Shown: one piece after another, positions 46,034 through 57,627 of the stretch
Position numbering within the stretch: the first letter of the stretch is position 1
How the letters are laid out: each line of letters starts with the position of its first letter
From: Rhyacophila brunnea
Taxonomy: Eukaryota > Arthropoda > Insecta > Trichoptera > Rhyacophilidae
Reading direction: 5' to 3'
DNA: 64,000 bases
NCBI GenBank assembly: GCA_022495005.1
Contig: JAGYXB010000557.1
Coordinates: forward strand, 1,426,001 to 1,490,000
The notes under the pieces: model-generated
What the model was told of the DNA's origin: nothing
Seen by the model: the letters and a program-made list of their open reading frames with translations, nothing else
Database searches by the model: none
Made by a program: the position numbers and the translations under genes

Positions 46034-46468
46034 TCTATTTCAAACATTCTTTTAATACAACATAAAGTACCTAATTATGACTGCTAATTTTTCTGCTAAA
46101 GTTTTTAAAGTCCGGGTACAGGAAAAATCTCTCAAATTCAACGTTTATCTACCTACTATCAACATTAGATCAATAGTTATAAAATAATTGGAAATATTTG
46201 CTACGAATATTTTCTTTTTCGAAATATATTAATTAATCGCGACAATTCTATAAGTATGTTTGAGGGATTTTGTATTAATGTTATTTTTTTTTGGTTTCAG
46301 TCAATGTATTTGCGTTTTGGCAGCGTAAAACTTCTACACTAAATTTAATGTACAATACAGTAGTTCGACAAACATAAACGTGTCTGCTTTCTAAATACCG
46401 GTATTTTGGATTTTCGAAACCGGTATTTCGGTATCGATAAATAATTACTACCGGAATTGCTATCCCTA

Positions 46469-47178
46469 ATTGTACCTACTGATACAGCCTGTGACGACGC
46501 CTTGAGCCGTTGTTTTATTTACTATATATGCAGTTCCACGAATCACAGACAACGTCTATTCAAAGAAAAGTAGAATGACAGCGGAAAAGTTTACGATTTT
46601 TGCCGAGCAAGTATCAACAAGTCGATATTCAGATTTTGAGTATCGTTGACAATGGATTGGATTCGAGTGATATATTAACGTAAGACTATGCATAAAATGG
46701 TAACTAACATTGTATCTAAATGTTCTGCCAGTGAGCTATTTCTGAGTAGGTCATACCGGTGCTAGACACCTAGAAGGGACGACGATTAGATTTTATCTTT
46801 AATTCTCTAATCTATAGAATAATGATTGTAAACTGTACGCTGTCTGTCATGGTATTTAACATATAAACCGGTCCCCTCCCATATTGATGTTTATTGCATT
46901 CGCCACTTCCAAGCTTTAACAAAACATGCGATATTTCCGTGAAGTTTTGGCATGAAATAAGACTATGTTTGAAGGGTGCCGTGCGAGAGAAAGCGAAGCA
47001 ATATATAATGAGTCCACTTATAAAGTTGTGGGTCTCATATTTGAACCCGTAATGACATCAATTGGTGAAAATAATAAATTAAAGCTCGAGCGGTAATACA
47101 ATTTACTGCATTTTTATTTGTTTTATAAAGAAATGAGTAATGCTTTCACTTTGAATTGTTTTCACTTTCAAATGAGTC
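46469..47178. other. Intergenic DNA, no gene seen
   Basis: No recognisable repeat ends or coding segment. Confidence 0.4.
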
Positions 47179-47367
47179 GGTACTGTTCGGTTATCAGGAA
47201 TACAGCGGAAAACACATTTTGAAAATACCCGATTTAATGGATTATTTGTTAGTTTGGGTTAGTTTAGGTTAGGTTAGGTTAGGTTAGGTTAACCTTACAA
47301 ATAATCCAGTATATCGGCTATTTTCAAAATGTTTTTTCCGCTGTATTTCTGATAACCGAACAGTACC
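47179..47367. mobile_element. TTAGG-carrying MITE, complete copy C, 189 bp
   Basis: Arms run from GGTACTGTTCGGTTATCAGG at 47179 to the complement ending 47367, nearly perfect inverted repeats including GCGGAAAACACATTTTGAAA and GGATTATTTGTTAG. The spacer, about 47248-47292, is a GGTTA-phase (TTAGG) array of about eight units. It is shorter than in copy B, so the array length varies between copies while the arms are kept. Confidence 0.8.
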
Positions 47368-47884
47368 AAAAAATATATTAAAATGCTACTTCGTGATTTT
47401 AACAAGATCTATTTCGGATTGCAGAGGAAATTAAATTAATGAAAATTACCTCAAAGCGCAATGCTTTAAGTATCTAAATAATATATATAAGTACCACTAC
47501 GAAATCACTCAATGATATTGAATAGTAAGACTAGTAGGTACATCTTCGTTTGACCTCAAGCACTTTGCTTAATCAGTGGTATCTTTTCACAAACATTATC
47601 CTACTTTGAAAGTATACACCCGTTCATATAAGATTCGAAGTACAGGACATTTTATAAATATTACTGAAGTAAATTAATGATAATGTGCGATAACAAGATA
47701 TTGCATTGTAAAGCCATTAAAATATTCTACTCATAAAAATCTAAACATTCAGGATAAGTATACAGGTATTTTCTTTATGAATGAATACAACTAGAGTAAA
47801 ATGAAGAAAGGTAAAATAATATTACTTACCGTTTTTTTTTCAAAATTACAGAGTAACTTATTTATTTACTTCCTTCCCCTTGCC

Positions 47885-47985
47885 CCACCCCAGTATTGAG
47901 GCATAGGGAAAGCACAAGGCCGCGCCATTCCCTCGGTACATCACCAAATCTCGTATCGCTGCAGGGTGAGGGAGGGCCTATGAAA
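47885..47985 (-). repeat. Dispersed G+C-rich repeat D, minus copy
   Basis: CGCGCCATTCCCTCGGTACA and CGCTGCAGGGTGAGGGAGGG match the 31785 copy in the same plus-strand order. Shorter than the other copies. Confidence 0.4.
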
Positions 47986-48158
47986 ACGTGAAATGTCATG
48001 ATTACTTAAATCACTGAGGGCTGCTGTGTCTACTCACGAACTCTAGTGTTTATAACGCGGCCGTACAAATGTATCTACCGCTAAGATTTGGCGGATACGT
48101 CGATTATCAAAGCTCAACAACCGAGACCATTGAAGTTTAGTAAGATGCGACGTCTCAC

Positions 48159-48602
48159 CAGTGTTGCCATCTTTTAAAAGTGGAATTATAGTACAGAGCC
48201 TCCAAAATTATAGTATTTGGGAAAAAAATATAGTACGCGTTGTCATCTGTTGACAATGTACAGGTTTTTTGTTTCTCAGAGACCCTTTTTATTTAGGTAT
48301 CTACCTCTTGCCACCAAAAATGCTTACCTAAGAATTCAATAAATTTTATTTTAAGCCAAAGTCAAGGGATTTTTTTACGTTTTTCAAGCATTTTTTTTCC
48401 AAGTTCTCCAAATGTTCTTATATTGCGAAATTATAGTACTTTGCACCAATTTATAGAATGGAAATATCGAAATTTTAGTACTTTTTACATATTTTTCCGA
48501 TATTCAAATTTTGGCCGTAATATACCTGTTTTATATCGTACATAGTACGCGGACCAAAATTATAGTGCAAATACTATAATTATAGTAATTATGGCAATAC
48601 TG
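48159..48602. mobile_element. hAT-type MITE with CAGTGTTGCCA ends, 444 bp
   Basis: Ends are CAGTGTTGCCAT and its inverted near-copy ATGGCAATACTG. The flanking 8-bp duplication CGTCTCAC is exact (48151-48158 and 48603-48610). Subterminal regions contain many copies of AATTATAGTA / TACTATAATT motifs in both orientations. No coding sequence. Confidence 0.88.
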
Positions 48603-48610
48603 CGTCTCAC

Positions 48611-50336
48611 AGTTGTACAAACGACATTTTGGTCCTCACAGGATACAGCCTTGACCTCCATGCGACTCCAAGTTGGCTGCACCCATTTTATCAAAATACA
48701 AGTTATTACTCGTACCTACATACCTACTATGTATTGGTATTCATTATAGTGATAAATTCAAGCGAAAGTAATTTAAAGATTGTCTTACATTCAATGGTCT
48801 AATATCGTATTAATAGTGCTTTTAAATCTAATTGAATTTGCTGAAATTGACAAGTCGTTAGATTTCTCTAGTTCGGATAGACGAAAATAATACCTAATTA
48901 TTATTCGAATATTATAATTTTTAAGAAATAAATAGGTACTGAGAAAGGAGGGTCACCTTGAAGAGTCGATGTTAGAATAATAATTTACATAATACCCCTA
49001 CTTAGAGGTACTTTACTAGTCTACGTACATTTTGACAAACCAGACAACGTCACATGTTGAAAAATACTCATTTTCATGAAACGTGTGAAAAATAACACTT
49101 TATATTGACAATTTATTGTCTGGATTGTTTTATTTTTTTATCAACACCATATTTTTTTTCCATTGAAAGTATATTGTTGTTATACCAAAGTTTTATACGC
49201 CATCTTAAAACAAGCGAGAACTAGCGTTAGTCTGCCAAATATAATATATAGAGTTAGCTGCAAAATTTTGTGTAAATATTAGTTTTAAGACTAGTGAAAA
49301 ATATCTATCCAGAGCGTTAATATACAATTATTAATGTCGAAATATTTCAAATAAATAACACTATATTACCTATCCGTTGTTTTTGTTGATACTACCACAC
49401 GGTTATTCCAATATAATACTTAACTCCAAAATCAATAAAAAAAAGTGTTAAATATAGTATGTCGTATTCCAAGAGTTTATTATCTCGAGGAAAGTAAATA
49501 TTAATTTAGAATAATGCTATTTTTCAATAAAAGTGATAAATCGAATGCCGACCTATCTCAAATAAATACTTGTTAAAAATTCGTACAAATAACTATTTCA
49601 ACAAAGAGTTGAATTTACCGAGAAAAATTCCATTTGGTTTGAATGGTTTTCTGAATGTGAATAATAATATTGATCTGATGGCCAATTTTCTGTTGTATTA
49701 ATAAAAATGTTCATAATAATTATACACTTTAGATATTGTAACTATTAGGGTATTATTTATTTTACGAGTGTAGTTTTAATAAGTCAACGAGCCACATTAA
49801 TTATATTGCAAGCATGTAGGAATATTTTTTGATTATGTTTATAAATAATGGTGGTTGGTTAGACTTAATAAATTTCAGCATGTCCGCTTATTTGTATGAT
49901 TGATTGGTCTGGGTCGCAATGAGCCAATTTAGGATTGGGGCGGTAGGTGGGGGTTCACCCGATAGATAGCGCGGCAGGTGTGCGTGTAGGTACTGACGGC
50001 AGATGGCGGGCGCGACTCGTGGCGGGAGAATCAATCGACGAGACGAGGTTTTGTTGTTTCGCTTCGTCGATACAAAAAAGAGTCTTACGAACTGGATGCA
50101 GGTACACAGATTGAATTTAAAGTGGCTGAGCCAAATAATACATCGTAGGTCGTTGTGGTTTATAAGTGAGTAGGTGTGAGTACTATCTAAAGAAGACGTC
50201 AGCCTAAGAAAATATAATTATGCCTAAAAATACACAATACATACCTAATAATCAAGGGTTAATTATTAATACATTTTCATTTTCAATAATAATAATAAAC
50301 AATACCTACAAGTATTATATTATGTATAGAAAAATA
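48611..50336. other. Intergenic DNA, no gene seen
   Basis: A+T-rich. The part 49900-50100 is more G+C-rich (GGGGCGGTAGGTGGGGGTTC, GCGGCAGGTGTGCGTG) and contains an imperfect hairpin of GACGAGACGAGG...CGCTTCGTCG type near 50037-50070. No open frame. Confidence 0.33.
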
Positions 50337-50340
50337 TTAA

Positions 50341-50692
50341 GGCTATACCTCAGTTGAGGCATGGTCTAAAAAGATCGTGGCTAGGCAATGCGCAGATTGT
50401 GCAAATGACGCGTGCCGAACGAAAAATAATTTGTCATATAAATCCAACATGCGTCTATTTAATGTTCTATTAGTAACAATAATAATAAATTCATTGACAT
50501 GTTTTCTTTTTCAAGTAAATGGGTAACGTTTTTTAGTCATCTTTACACTATTTAAGATTTAATACCCCCGTCGCCACCACGAAAAAAATTGACGTGTTCA
50601 CAGCTCGACGTTCGCTCTCCGATTGCCAGCGAGTCCAAAATTTCGTCGCACCTATAGTTGAAAATTATTTGCCGTTTCACTGAAGTACAATC
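50341..50692. mobile_element. TTAA-flanked MITE, complete copy 3, 352 bp
   Basis: Flanked by TTAA at 50337-50340 and 50693-50696. Left end GGCTATACCTCAGTTGAGGC, right end GTTTCACTGAAGTACAATC; the ends are loosely inverted around TACYTCAGT. This copy has both ends, so it defines the unit seen as two head-to-head pieces at 30670-31190. Insertion at TTAA is typical of piggyBac-type transposases, but none is encoded here. Confidence 0.7.
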
Positions 50693-51191
50693 TTAACAAG
50701 TTTTTTAAAATTACAAATATAGTTACAATAAAAAAATATATTTAAGTACTTATATAAAATGGAGCTTAATTGGATTTACGAAAGTTTTTTAAAAGGTGAC
50801 AAAACGATTTTTCAAAATTCATGGATTTACATACATACTGAATATTTTATATTTATTTAACACATTTCAATTTTTCAAAAAATGTTTAAGTACCACTAGC
50901 ATGTTAAACATTCATAAAATTGAAGTATATTTAGTATTGAATTACAAAATAATAACTTCATTCAGGAACATCAATAATAAAAAAATTGGCTGGCGCCAGA
51001 CGTCTGTTACGATTAAATTAATAATTTAGTATTGTCATAACCTTATGTTTTATTAATATTAAGTTTTTAAGTCTCAGATGAGGTTTATTGCGTTTTTATA
51101 CACTGCTATTACATTTATATAGTAATATAATAAAAAACACATATTATTCATAATGGGTAGGTACATAATAATATTACAAGTTAGTTACAAC

Positions 51192-51777
51192 TAGAGTTGG
51201 ATTTCGGGAATTCTCGAGAATTGAAATTTTTAATATTTCGGGAAATCCCGGAACTCGAGAATCTTTTCTCTGGATTCGGGATTTCTTTATTATCAAATAT
51301 TAATTGAAAAAACGATTTTTCTATATGAAAAAGTGGACAGAAAATACAAAACGTTCAAAGACTGATCGGGGTATCTAACACAATAATTAAGTCAACGTCG
51401 ACTCAAAGTGAGCGCAATTTTTCAACATCGGAGAATTTTGTGTCTCAAAAGCGTGTGCGATTGTCAGACGCAGAGATTGACAGTCTGTGTTTTTTGAAAT
51501 TATATTTTAATAAGTAGTGTTTTGAATTATTTTTGTTTTCCTACTTCTATTTGTTTGTCTTCATACATAAATGAAAAGAAAAACATTTTTTTTGGAATTT
51601 GCCTGTTTTTACAATGTTTTTTGGATTTTTACAGGTTTTTTTTTACATTTCCCGATATCTCGAGAATTCTCGAGATCTCTTTTCTGGAAATCCCGAATCT
51701 GGAGAATTCAAAATTACATCATATCGGGAAATCCCGAATCTCGAGATTGAGAATTTCTCGGGAAATACCCAACTCTA
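51192..51777. mobile_element. hAT transposon remnant with CTCGAGA-rich ends, 586 bp
   Basis: It starts TAGAGTTGG and ends CCAACTCTA, a perfect 9-bp inverted repeat. An exact 8-bp duplication GTTACAAC flanks it (51184-51191 and 51778-51785). About 70-100 bp at each end is filled with variants of TCTCGAGAATTC and CGGGAAATCCCG, themselves palindromic and likely transposase-binding sites. The middle keeps the last 41 codons of a hAT transposase (51392-51517). It is an internal deletion of a larger autonomous element. Confidence 0.9.
51392..51517 (+). pseudogene. hAT transposase C-terminal fragment (BED-type hAT)
   Basis: Forty-one codons before the TAG at 51515-51517 encode STQSERNFSTSENFVSQ, then KRVRLSDAEIDSLCFLK. 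The S-x-x-SER-x-FS-x-x-x-x-x-V-x-x-KR-x-RL-x-x-x-x-D-x-L-x-FLK pattern is the hAT C-terminal dimerisation motif, in the form found next to BED-finger hAT transposases. The frame is open a little farther upstream but without further recognisable motifs. The catalytic core is deleted. Its position within the element, close to the right-hand half, fits the normal gene order. Confidence 0.85.
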
Positions 51778-52029
51778 GTTACAACTATGTGGTATTATAA
51801 TTTATATTTGTAAGTTACATTCTATCAGAAACATTTGGGTACACAACAACGCTATGATGTTTGGCTGAGTTATAAACAATACATTTTTTTACACAATGAA
51901 ATAATATAATATACTTATACATAATTTTATATATATACATATATATTCTTCATTATCATTACAACATATCATGAGGTTCAATGACAGTAATGTAGTGGAA
52001 CAGTAGTGTAATTAGTAATACAATAAAAA

Positions 52030-52147
52030 CAATCAGAAACACCCAGGGTTCGAGCAAATCACATAAATATATTGTGACCTCACCGAGGTCGAGCCCGGAA
52101 CCCCCGGATAAAAGTGCTAGCGCGTTACGTACAGGACTACGAGGGTC
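52030..52147 (-). repeat. SINE family B, minus orientation
   Basis: Plus-strand order is ACACCCAGGGTTCGAG (body), AAATATATTGTGACCTCACC, the B-box complement GGTCGAGCCCGG, then GCGCGTTACGTACAGGACTA CGAGGGTCC (head complement). It matches 14903, 15950 and 30502. Confidence 0.63.
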
Positions 52148-55100
52148 CAAAGATTGGGTGGTAATTTATTAGTAATTTTGACTTCTCATTTTTTTTAAAT
52201 GAGCCTTTGTCTTTGACCATCATAAAACGGACATTGCCAAACAACATGATTTATGTCTTCATGTCATTATCTTAATTCACAAAGCAGATTACCTTGATTG
52301 GTGCATGTTGAAGTAGGTACCTCAGTTAAAAGATTCGCACTTGGTCCAATTTTTTTCTTTGATTAAGTGTACTGTTTTAGGTAGATACAATTTTTCCAAA
52401 TGAATAATTAAAAAATATTATATACTTTTATCATAATACTGTGGTAAAATTGTAATCTCTAGCGGAGACGTTAAAGTGTGCATACTGTATGGAATGGGGA
52501 TTATAATTAATATAAAACAGGTTTATGAAAATTTTATACTAACCAAGAGTTTTTTTTTATTTTTTTTTCCTTATCGCTTATAAAAAATACCTTGGTAAAC
52601 ATAGATACTCGAGCGCAGTGGTTTAATTTAGCCAAATAACAGCAAAATTTACCACCAGTAACCGGCCGCGGAGATCGTTTTAAATTCGCGTTTAAAAAAA
52701 ACCAGCCAGGTGCAAGCGCCGTGCAGATTTCGTATACACCCCCCGAATTCTTTCGCGTAGGTGCTGCGTAGACAGAGATATAAAATGCATTCTTATGCCC
52801 GAGGGAAGAGTGCGGTGGATAATTTTGATCTGTTGTTCTTAAGAGTTTTTTTTTTGCTACGACCGCAAAGTTACTTTTTGGATGGTCTAAACACCTGCCG
52901 CTTGGAACACGTGCTTCTTAAGGGGACTTGTCGGCTCTACAAGGTGGTCAAGCCATGATCAATAATACATTTTTGTTGTTTTTTTATTAAGTTTATAAAT
53001 ATTTTGTTTTGTCTTGTGGATTGAGCGTGCAGTTGCAAATTTATTTATACATATACTGTTCAAGAAATGCTGTATAGTATGTATACACTACAAAGAATTA
53101 CCAGGTGGTAGTGCCACCTGTCAACGTTCTTGTCGATCTGGTCAATAATACTATTTAGTAAACAATAATACAATTTTTATATCATAAGCAAAGCAATATA
53201 TAGAAACAATATTTATAGATATATAACACGTCGATTTGAACACCAACATAGAGATTAGTAAGTATTTATTTCTTTAAGTCCGGTGTATTTTACGTGAGTA
53301 AGCGTATCAGCGTAGTGTAAATACGTGACTGAGCGATTAAGTGCAGCGTGGGTTTTCTATTTGGCATGCAAATTTACATGCGTCAAAGAGAGACAGCTTA
53401 AATATGCGTTATAGACAGACAATAGATAAAGACAAATATATCTATAATTTATGTAAGTACATAAGTATTCTTGGGACAGCATTCTAGATGATTAAGACAA
53501 CATCATTTCCATCCAATCAAAAATCCGCGCCTTACGAAAAATTTCGAATAGGTACCTATATCTATATATTTAATACGTCTTATCCAATCAAGGAAGGTGA
53601 CCTGGTTAGTACACAGTGGCCGTTTCTGAAACTTTTTGGGGCAAAATTACTAGTGATATAGTTTTATTTCAAGGTTATATTAAATCTATGATTTCAAGTA
53701 TATTATAAGTATTAAAGTCGATCAAAATAAGATTTAGTGAGCATCTATGTTTATGGTGATTATTAGGATAAATATTGGACATACCTGCTATTAGAAGGAT
53801 TTTTTACGAATTTTTGAGAGGCCAATTAGAAAAGTTTCGTTCATAATTAAATGTGATTTTTTTTAGTTTTCCTGGATTCTATTGGACATTTTTCTCTCAA
53901 AATTGGATATAGTTAAAAGGTCTTTATGTTTATTTATGTGCAATAAATTTCTTTTTAGATATTACTACTCCAACTTTCAAACTTATACTTCAAAATAATA
54001 TAATAATTTCACTATCCGTATGATGTAATTCGACCGATTATAATATATCGGGAATGTCCGCTCGGCCATTTAAATTTAAAGTATTGACGTAACGATCGCG
54101 ATCGGTTGGAAATAATATGTGACTGGTCACAGATTTAAAATCGGCGAGTTTTGCGATCGTTCGTGTGCGGTTCCACATACAATGTCATGGTCGTAACTAC
54201 CCGATCATTGATCGACCGATTAATTAATCGTTCACGCACGCCAAACCTAATTCAAATATTTTTTTTTCTATATATTTAAAATTGTTGTTTCGCTGGAATG
54301 ACTTTGATAATGTATCTTAATGGTATTTTTACAAGATTGTTTAAGCCATTTTTGTGAGGCTTTAGAAAGGGTAAAGGTATATGGAGACATTGTCATAAAT
54401 TTAATTTTATTATACTTAATATGGTAATCAGAGAACTTTAAAAGGTTTTGCGAAAGTGAAAAGAGAGGTGATTACTTACTATAATCATTTTTATAAGTGT
54501 CTAGGTTAAAATTTTCGTTTTCACATTCGTGTATTTTAAACATGAAACAGAATTTTAATTAGTAAAATGATTTATGACATGCGTGGTTCAAAAAAAGGTA
54601 TCGTATAAAAACTATTGATTTAATATGGAAAAGTGTTTTTTTTTTCAATGAAATTTCTGATAGAAAAACCATTCACCATTGGATATTTTGTTGGAAAATA
54701 AATAACTATTTTGATCAGATTAGCATATCAAAAGGATTTATTGTTTTAAACTACTATCGTCCCAAAGGATGAATATTTGCGTACCTACTTAGAGTAAAAT
54801 TTATTTTTGTTTAAACAAAACGATGATACTGTAAAATACAACTTTACTGGTATCGATAATAAAATGATATATTATTATTCTGGACATGAACAGGTGCCTA
54901 GGTATTTAATTAAAATGTATAACCTAAATATTCTTAGTTAATAATCCATCCAGTATCTACTACATCTGGGCTTAATCGGGCGTACCACGAGACCCAAATA
55001 CGTGAGTGAGACTTTTGAAGTATTTTAGACCTGACAATGTCTCGAGAGTAGTCACCCAAGACTGAGTTTACTTAAACTATAATCAAAGAGTTCCCATGAG

Positions 55101-55444
55101 AGACAAAATAGATTAAATGAATGCATCTTCACGATCGCTTACTGTGTGATGCCAATTTTTTAAAGAATATTTGGTATATGATTTAAATAATTAATGGTAA
55201 ATCTTAATTCAAGTCAAATTTCTCCTTTATTGTCGTGCACTTATGACTGAAATATAATATTCAGAAATGCAGACAAAGTTTTCCAAAGCTTGGTGTCTTC
55301 TGTTACTTTCAGTGCATTTTGAAGACTGCCAACAGTAAGTTATTACAGCAGGTCATTACAACGCGTTAATGCTTCTGATCGTAATCACGAAAAGACGCTA
55401 CACGTGGTTGTGACATGTGTTACCAAAGAATTCGGCATTTCGTA
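52148..55444. other. Long intergenic stretch, no gene seen
   Basis: 52640-52760 is G+C-richer (ACCGGCCGCGGAGATCG, GCAAGCGCCGTGCAG). 53620 carries a CAGTGGCCGTTTCTGAAAC motif like a hAT end without a partner. 54040-54240 is crowded with ATCGATC/GATCGCGATCGG palindromes and GACCGATTA motifs that may mark a decayed foldback element. No coding segment is convincing. Confidence 0.3.
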
Positions 55445-55580
55445 CCCTTGTTGCAAAACCTCAAGGATTACGCTACCGTGGCCAAACATCCCTCACCAAA
55501 GAGTGATGCTACAACATCGATCTACGCGTTGCATGTCTCACATGGCGATGAAGTGGCGATTAACGGAGATAAGCTGCATT
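55445..55580 (+). repeat. Dispersed G+C-rich repeat D, plus copy
   Basis: CCAAACATCCCTCACCAAAG, CATCGATCTACGCGTTGCAT, GTCTCACATGGCGATG and AAGTGGCGATTAACG follow the order of the 18255 copy. The two overlapping open frames here (68 and 89 codons) lie across the repeat and share a RSTRCxSHMA stretch with the frame in the 31785 copy, so homology and not coding explains them. Confidence 0.42.
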
Positions 55581-55686
55581 ATCGGGCACTGGATCAGTGT
55601 GTGTATATGACTGCGATATTAACCGTTAATGGGGACTCTTATCTGTTCTCACAGTCAAGACGTCTGAATCTATCTTCTAGCTAGAG

Positions 55687-56115
55687 CAGTACTTAAAATG
55701 AAAGGCGTGGCCTCCTAGGGGGCCACGAAGCTCCTGCTAGGGAGCCGCGAAATATATATACATTCGGATCTCGAGGTCGATTTTTTACACGATAGCAATA
55801 TATTATCCGATATAAATAAATAATCTACTAATATTTATAAATTGTTTATGTGAAAATTTGCAATCACACCCTTTATAAAATTATTTTTGTAGGATGTAGC
55901 TGTAATAATTTTTTTTTTTACTTACAAGCAAGTCAATGAAACGTTCTATTATTTTTAATAAAAATGTACTTATAATGTATTAATAATTAATGGTAAATAA
56001 AGTACTGTTGGTCACTAAAGACTAAATTTTTTGAAGAGGGCAGCCAAGGATTATTTTTCTGATTTCGGGGGCCGTGGTATGAAAAAGTTTGAGAAGAATT
56101 CGCTACTCTAGAATC
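55687..56115. mobile_element. Probable decayed hAT-like element
   Basis: The left end CAGTACTTAAAATGAAAGGC is followed by a G+C-rich hairpin (GTGGCCTCC TAGGGGGCCAC). The right side has CGGGGGCCGTGGTATGAAAA AGTTTGAGAA, the typical inverted form of Charlie-like hAT ends. Target duplication not resolvable; right limit approximate. Confidence 0.38.
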
Positions 56116-57076
56116 TAGAGTGGCAGTGAATAAATACTTCTTTGGATAATACAAAATTATTTCAAGATTAAATAACAATAACATGAGTAAGTATGTATTG
56201 TATGAGAATTTTCATGAGAAAATCTACACTTTGTTGGTTTGTTAATCTTGTGAAAACGTATAATATTTAGATATCATTGCTTTTCCAGTACTGTAAAAAA
56301 AATATTCCCCATTCCGCATGCTAATTCACAAAATGTTGAAAACGATTTTGCATTCACTCGGGTACCTTTGAAAACATTAATAATTAGTGTAGCAACTGTA
56401 ACAGTTAAGTTAAAGTAACCGTGTAGCAAGGCTGTGCAAGGCTTTTAGTTTGTGTTGCCTGAAAAAACACGTTTCGGGGAAAACAACCGCACTAAGTGAT
56501 GTTGCGGTAACTTTACTGCGTACAGTAACATTAAAGTGAGCTGAGATATGAATTAAATTTTTATTAAAGGTTCTCAATTATTATAGTAGGTGAATTTTTA
56601 ACGATATAATGTTTATAAATGTAAAAAATGAGAATTTTATTCATAATAACATAGAGAATTAACGTACTATTACACAACCGGATGAAAATCCTTTGCAAGG
56701 ACGTGTGAAAACAATCTATACCGATAATAAAATTGGAATGTCTATCTGGACCAATATTGATGAAACTTGTACCACTTATCCATAATATTAGTAAGATTAT
56801 ATCGACTTATCAATTATTTTAACATTAAATTAGTATTCAGCGCCATAAAATTTATGTCTTATCTAAAAATCTATCAAAACAGATGATTATTCTAGAACGT
56901 TTTGTCCATTAGTAATATCGGAGATAAAAGAAAAGCAGTACGATGTATTAAAATTTTGTTAATACCTAAAAAAACAACTATCGAAGCACAGGTATCTATG
57001 ATTGTGACCGTGCACAGCGCAATTAGCGGAATTATTACATTTTTGAACATCCGAATACCGAGGTGCACTCTAGCGT
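56116..57076. other. A+T-rich DNA, no gene seen
   Basis: No shared repeat or coding motif. The 85-codon frame at 56902-57159 runs into the next element and is not recognised. Confidence 0.38.
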
Positions 57077-57627
57077 TAATCGTTTCTCAACCGGAAGCCA
57101 TAGGCCAAAGTCGACTTTGGGGGCCCACAGTAATTTTAGGGAGGCTGGGGCACAGATAAAATATATTTTTTAAATTATACGAAAACTAATTAAATAAATT
57201 CAATATGTACCATTTTAACTGAAATATAAATAATAATAATCACTCTCTTAAGACACTCTCTAAAGACACTCTTAATATGTAAAAAAAAACCGTAAATTTC
57301 ATCAAATAAAGTCCAATTCAAGGTTGTATTATCCAACAAATCAGTGAGGAAAGATTGAGCGTCTACTATTGAACCCATAAATGTTCATTGGTTATCGAAG
57401 GGTTAAGTGTGGTAACTTTTATGTGTCAGCTAAATTTAAAAACCTTATTTATTACGGGCAAAAGTTGCAATCTCACAACCTTGTCTTTATTAAAAATGCA
57501 TTTTGTAATTTATTTAAAATGAGCCTTGATTTTTTTAAAGACAAGTGTGTTTTATTAATAAAGGGGTCCACAAAAAAGTATTAGACTTAAAAAAGGCCCA
57601 CAGGCCAATAAAGGTTTAGAAACACTG
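57077..57627. mobile_element. Probable hAT-like (Charlie-type) element, about 551 bp
   Basis: The left end GTTTCTCAACCGGAAGCC then GACTTTGGGGGCCCACAG, and the right end AAGGCCCACAGGCCAATAAA GGTTTAGAAACACTG, are inverted to each other in the usual Charlie-type layout (CAGTGTTTCT...GGCCCAC). The first bases on the left are mutated and no duplication remains. The interior shows no transposase motif. Confidence 0.5.

Larger units (their letters stand above)
45445..46468. mobile_element. hAT-like element with ACCGGTATT-rich ends, nested, 1024 bp
   Basis: Left end TAGGGATTGCAATACCGAAT and right end CCGGAATTGCTATCCCTA are inverted. 8-bp flanks TTTGTACC (45437-45444) and ATTGTACC (46469-46476) differ at one base. 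Both subterminal regions carry repeated ACCGGTATTT motifs. It contains a second complete hAT-type MITE (45566-45961) and a SINE A 3' fragment (45986-46033). It is a sister of 28648-30457, in the opposite orientation. No transposase frame remains. Confidence 0.8.

Noticed and set aside
54040..54240. GATCGCGATCGG palindromes as a possible origin or binding-site cluster
   Set aside because: Short palindromes alone do not support a specific function, and no repeat unit or partner was found.
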